Under the pieces are notes generated by a model. The model saw only the letters and a program-made list of their open reading frames with translations. It was not told the origin of the DNA and did no database searches. DNA of 64,000 nucleotides from Trema orientale (lineage: Eukaryota; Streptophyta; Magnoliopsida; Rosales; Cannabaceae): assembly GCA_002914845.1 (NCBI GenBank), contig JXTC01000150.1:557962-621961 (forward strand). Direction: 5' to 3'. The translations under genes were made by a program, and so were the position numbers. This document shows, one piece after another, positions 62,958 to 64,000 of this stretch (positions within the stretch are counted from its first letter, which is position 1; each line of letters opens with the position of its first letter).

Positions 62958-63725
62958 ATGCAAATCCTCCAAGCTCTTCCTCATAATCTCTTCTTCTCCT
63001 TCCCTAAAACCCTAAACCCTACTCCCAAACCCCATTATCACCACCACCAACACCACCATCACCATCTCCCCTGGCCTCCTCTCCTTGCTCGGACCTCACC
63101 ATTTCACGGCAGGGACTTCAGGGCCAACTGCTTCAGCTCCGACGAGTTCCCCGTCGACGAGACCTTCATCCAGAGTTTCGGGCCCAGAGAAAAAGAAACC
63201 GAAGACGAAGCCCGAATCCGCAACTGGGTCGAGCGTGGTTGGGCCCCATGGGAAGAGATACTCACCCCTGAAGCTGATTTCGCTCGGAAGAGCTTGAACG
63301 AAGGCGAGGAGGTTCCGCTTCAATCCCCAGAAGCCATTGAAGCTTTCAAGATGTTGAAACCCAGTTATAGGAAGAAGAAAATGGAGGAAATGGGTCTGAC
63401 GGAGGAGGACTATTACAGGTTACAGATGGAGTCTAAGGCTGAGAAGCCTGAGCCGCTGAAGACGACGTGGGCGGCACCTTTGGTTGTGAGGATGATGCCG
63501 CCAAGGGATTGGCCGCCGAGGGGTTGGGAGGTTGATAAGAAGGAGCTGGAGTTTATAAGAGAAGCTCATAAGTGGCAGGCTGTGAGGGTTAAAGTTGAGG
63601 ATTTGGAGAAAAGTGTCAGTGCTGATATGGATGACATATGTTTGGATAGATATAAGATGTTCTTGAAGCAGTATAAGGAGTGGGTTGATGCCAACAAGGA
63701 TAGATTGGAAGAGGAGTCTTACAAG
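62958..63725 (+). CDS. pTAC10/PAP3-type plastid protein, first exon (partial, 256 aa seen)
   Basis: A plastid-encoded-RNA-polymerase-associated protein (PAP3 class) if the assignment is right. I chose the ATG at 62958 because MQILQALPHNLFFSFPKTLN is a Ser/basic/hydrophobic transit-peptide-like start; an upstream in-frame ATG at 62868 lies in leader-like CT-rich DNA. A His run (HHHQHHHHH, about residues 28-36) sits in the presumed transit peptide. The mature part is acidic and Trp-rich: RNWVERGWAPWEEILTPEAD, SPEAIEAFKML, PSYRKKKMEEMGLTEEDYYR, PPRDWPPRGWEVDKKELEF and RYKMFLKQYKEWVDANKDRL. The exon ends SYK|GTTTTT in phase 0, a weak donor. The S1 RNA-binding domain expected next would be beyond the window. 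The split pseudogene near 16.4-22.7 kb matches the C-terminal end of the same family, which supports the call. Confidence 0.72.
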
Positions 63726-64000
63726 GTTTTTCTTTTAATGATTAATCCAAGCTCTTTCTGATTGTATTTATTATTGTTATCCATATTCATTGTGGTATTG
63801 ATATGAAAGCAAGTTCTGGCTTGCTTAGTAGCTAATAAGGTTTTTGAAAGTGAAATTAGAAATGTGGTTGAAAAAGCTACTGAATTTGGTATATAATTAA
63901 CACCAAGGGTCAGTAAAAATTGACAACTATTATTTTTGGACTCACTGAATTTGTTCATAAACTCTTGAGGTGTTCTGATGTGTATGTTTTCTTTTGGACC

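Noticed and set aside
63726-64000. Second exon of the pTAC10-type gene
   Set aside because: After the SYK border the sequence is AT-rich and lacks the expected continuation. A frame after 63838 ends quickly at a stop.

Overview
The window is nuclear DNA from a flowering plant, most likely a woody eudicot. Genes have many short AT-rich introns with GT-AG borders. Intergenic DNA is AT-rich and densely packed with plant-type transposons. There are no bacterial operons, CRISPR arrays or rRNA genes. I read exon borders by hand from splice signals and reading frame. Family names come from recognised protein motifs, not from a database search.

I support five intact or partly contained genes: (1) a small minus-strand gene encoding a 67-residue conserved-looking peptide (4443-4646) with its own TATA box; (2) a 12-exon cytosolic GAPDH gene, GAPC type (25589-28751, 337 aa); (3) an 8-exon gene for a Ser/Arg-rich coiled-coil protein of 579 aa (42431-46367); (4) a 7-exon LHT1-type lysine/histidine amino-acid transporter gene (56721-59887, 443 aa); (5) the first exon of a plastid protein that I assign to the pTAC10/PAP3 family (62958-63725), which continues past the window.

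The rest is mostly mobile DNA and its scars. A decayed Ty1/copia retrotransposon (16587-21822) lies in the intron of a pTAC10-like pseudogene, whose last two exons survive on either side of it (16389-16542 and from 22259). A tRNA-derived SINE follows at 22984-23143. Just upstream of GAPC is a non-autonomous hAT element (24488-25383, 8-bp target duplication) with a Mutator-type MITE nested inside it (24858-25065, 9-bp duplication). Related MITEs lie downstream of GAPC at 29429-29562 and 30559-30730. The last is in inverted orientation, so GAPC is bracketed by inverted copies.

The region 29.6-33.0 kb is a pile of repeats: a 185-bp tandem array, a Tourist-like MITE, a long inverted-repeat element and another hAT-type element. 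The region 33-42 kb holds no confident gene, only degraded exon-like pieces. The region 46.4-56.6 kb holds an old tandem duplication interrupted by a long-TIR MITE, another hAT-like element, a copied fragment of the coiled-coil gene, and a 5'-truncated LINE (54346-55685) with a 13-bp target duplication. Direct repeats at 53.5-53.9 kb and 61.0-61.4 kb flank the transporter gene and suggest an ancient local duplication.

The genes are not functionally linked. GAPC acts in cytosolic glycolysis, LHT at the plasma membrane and pTAC10 in plastid transcription. The biological interest is the history of the locus: gene copies broken by retroelements, nested transposons rebuilding a housekeeping promoter, and captured exon fragments.
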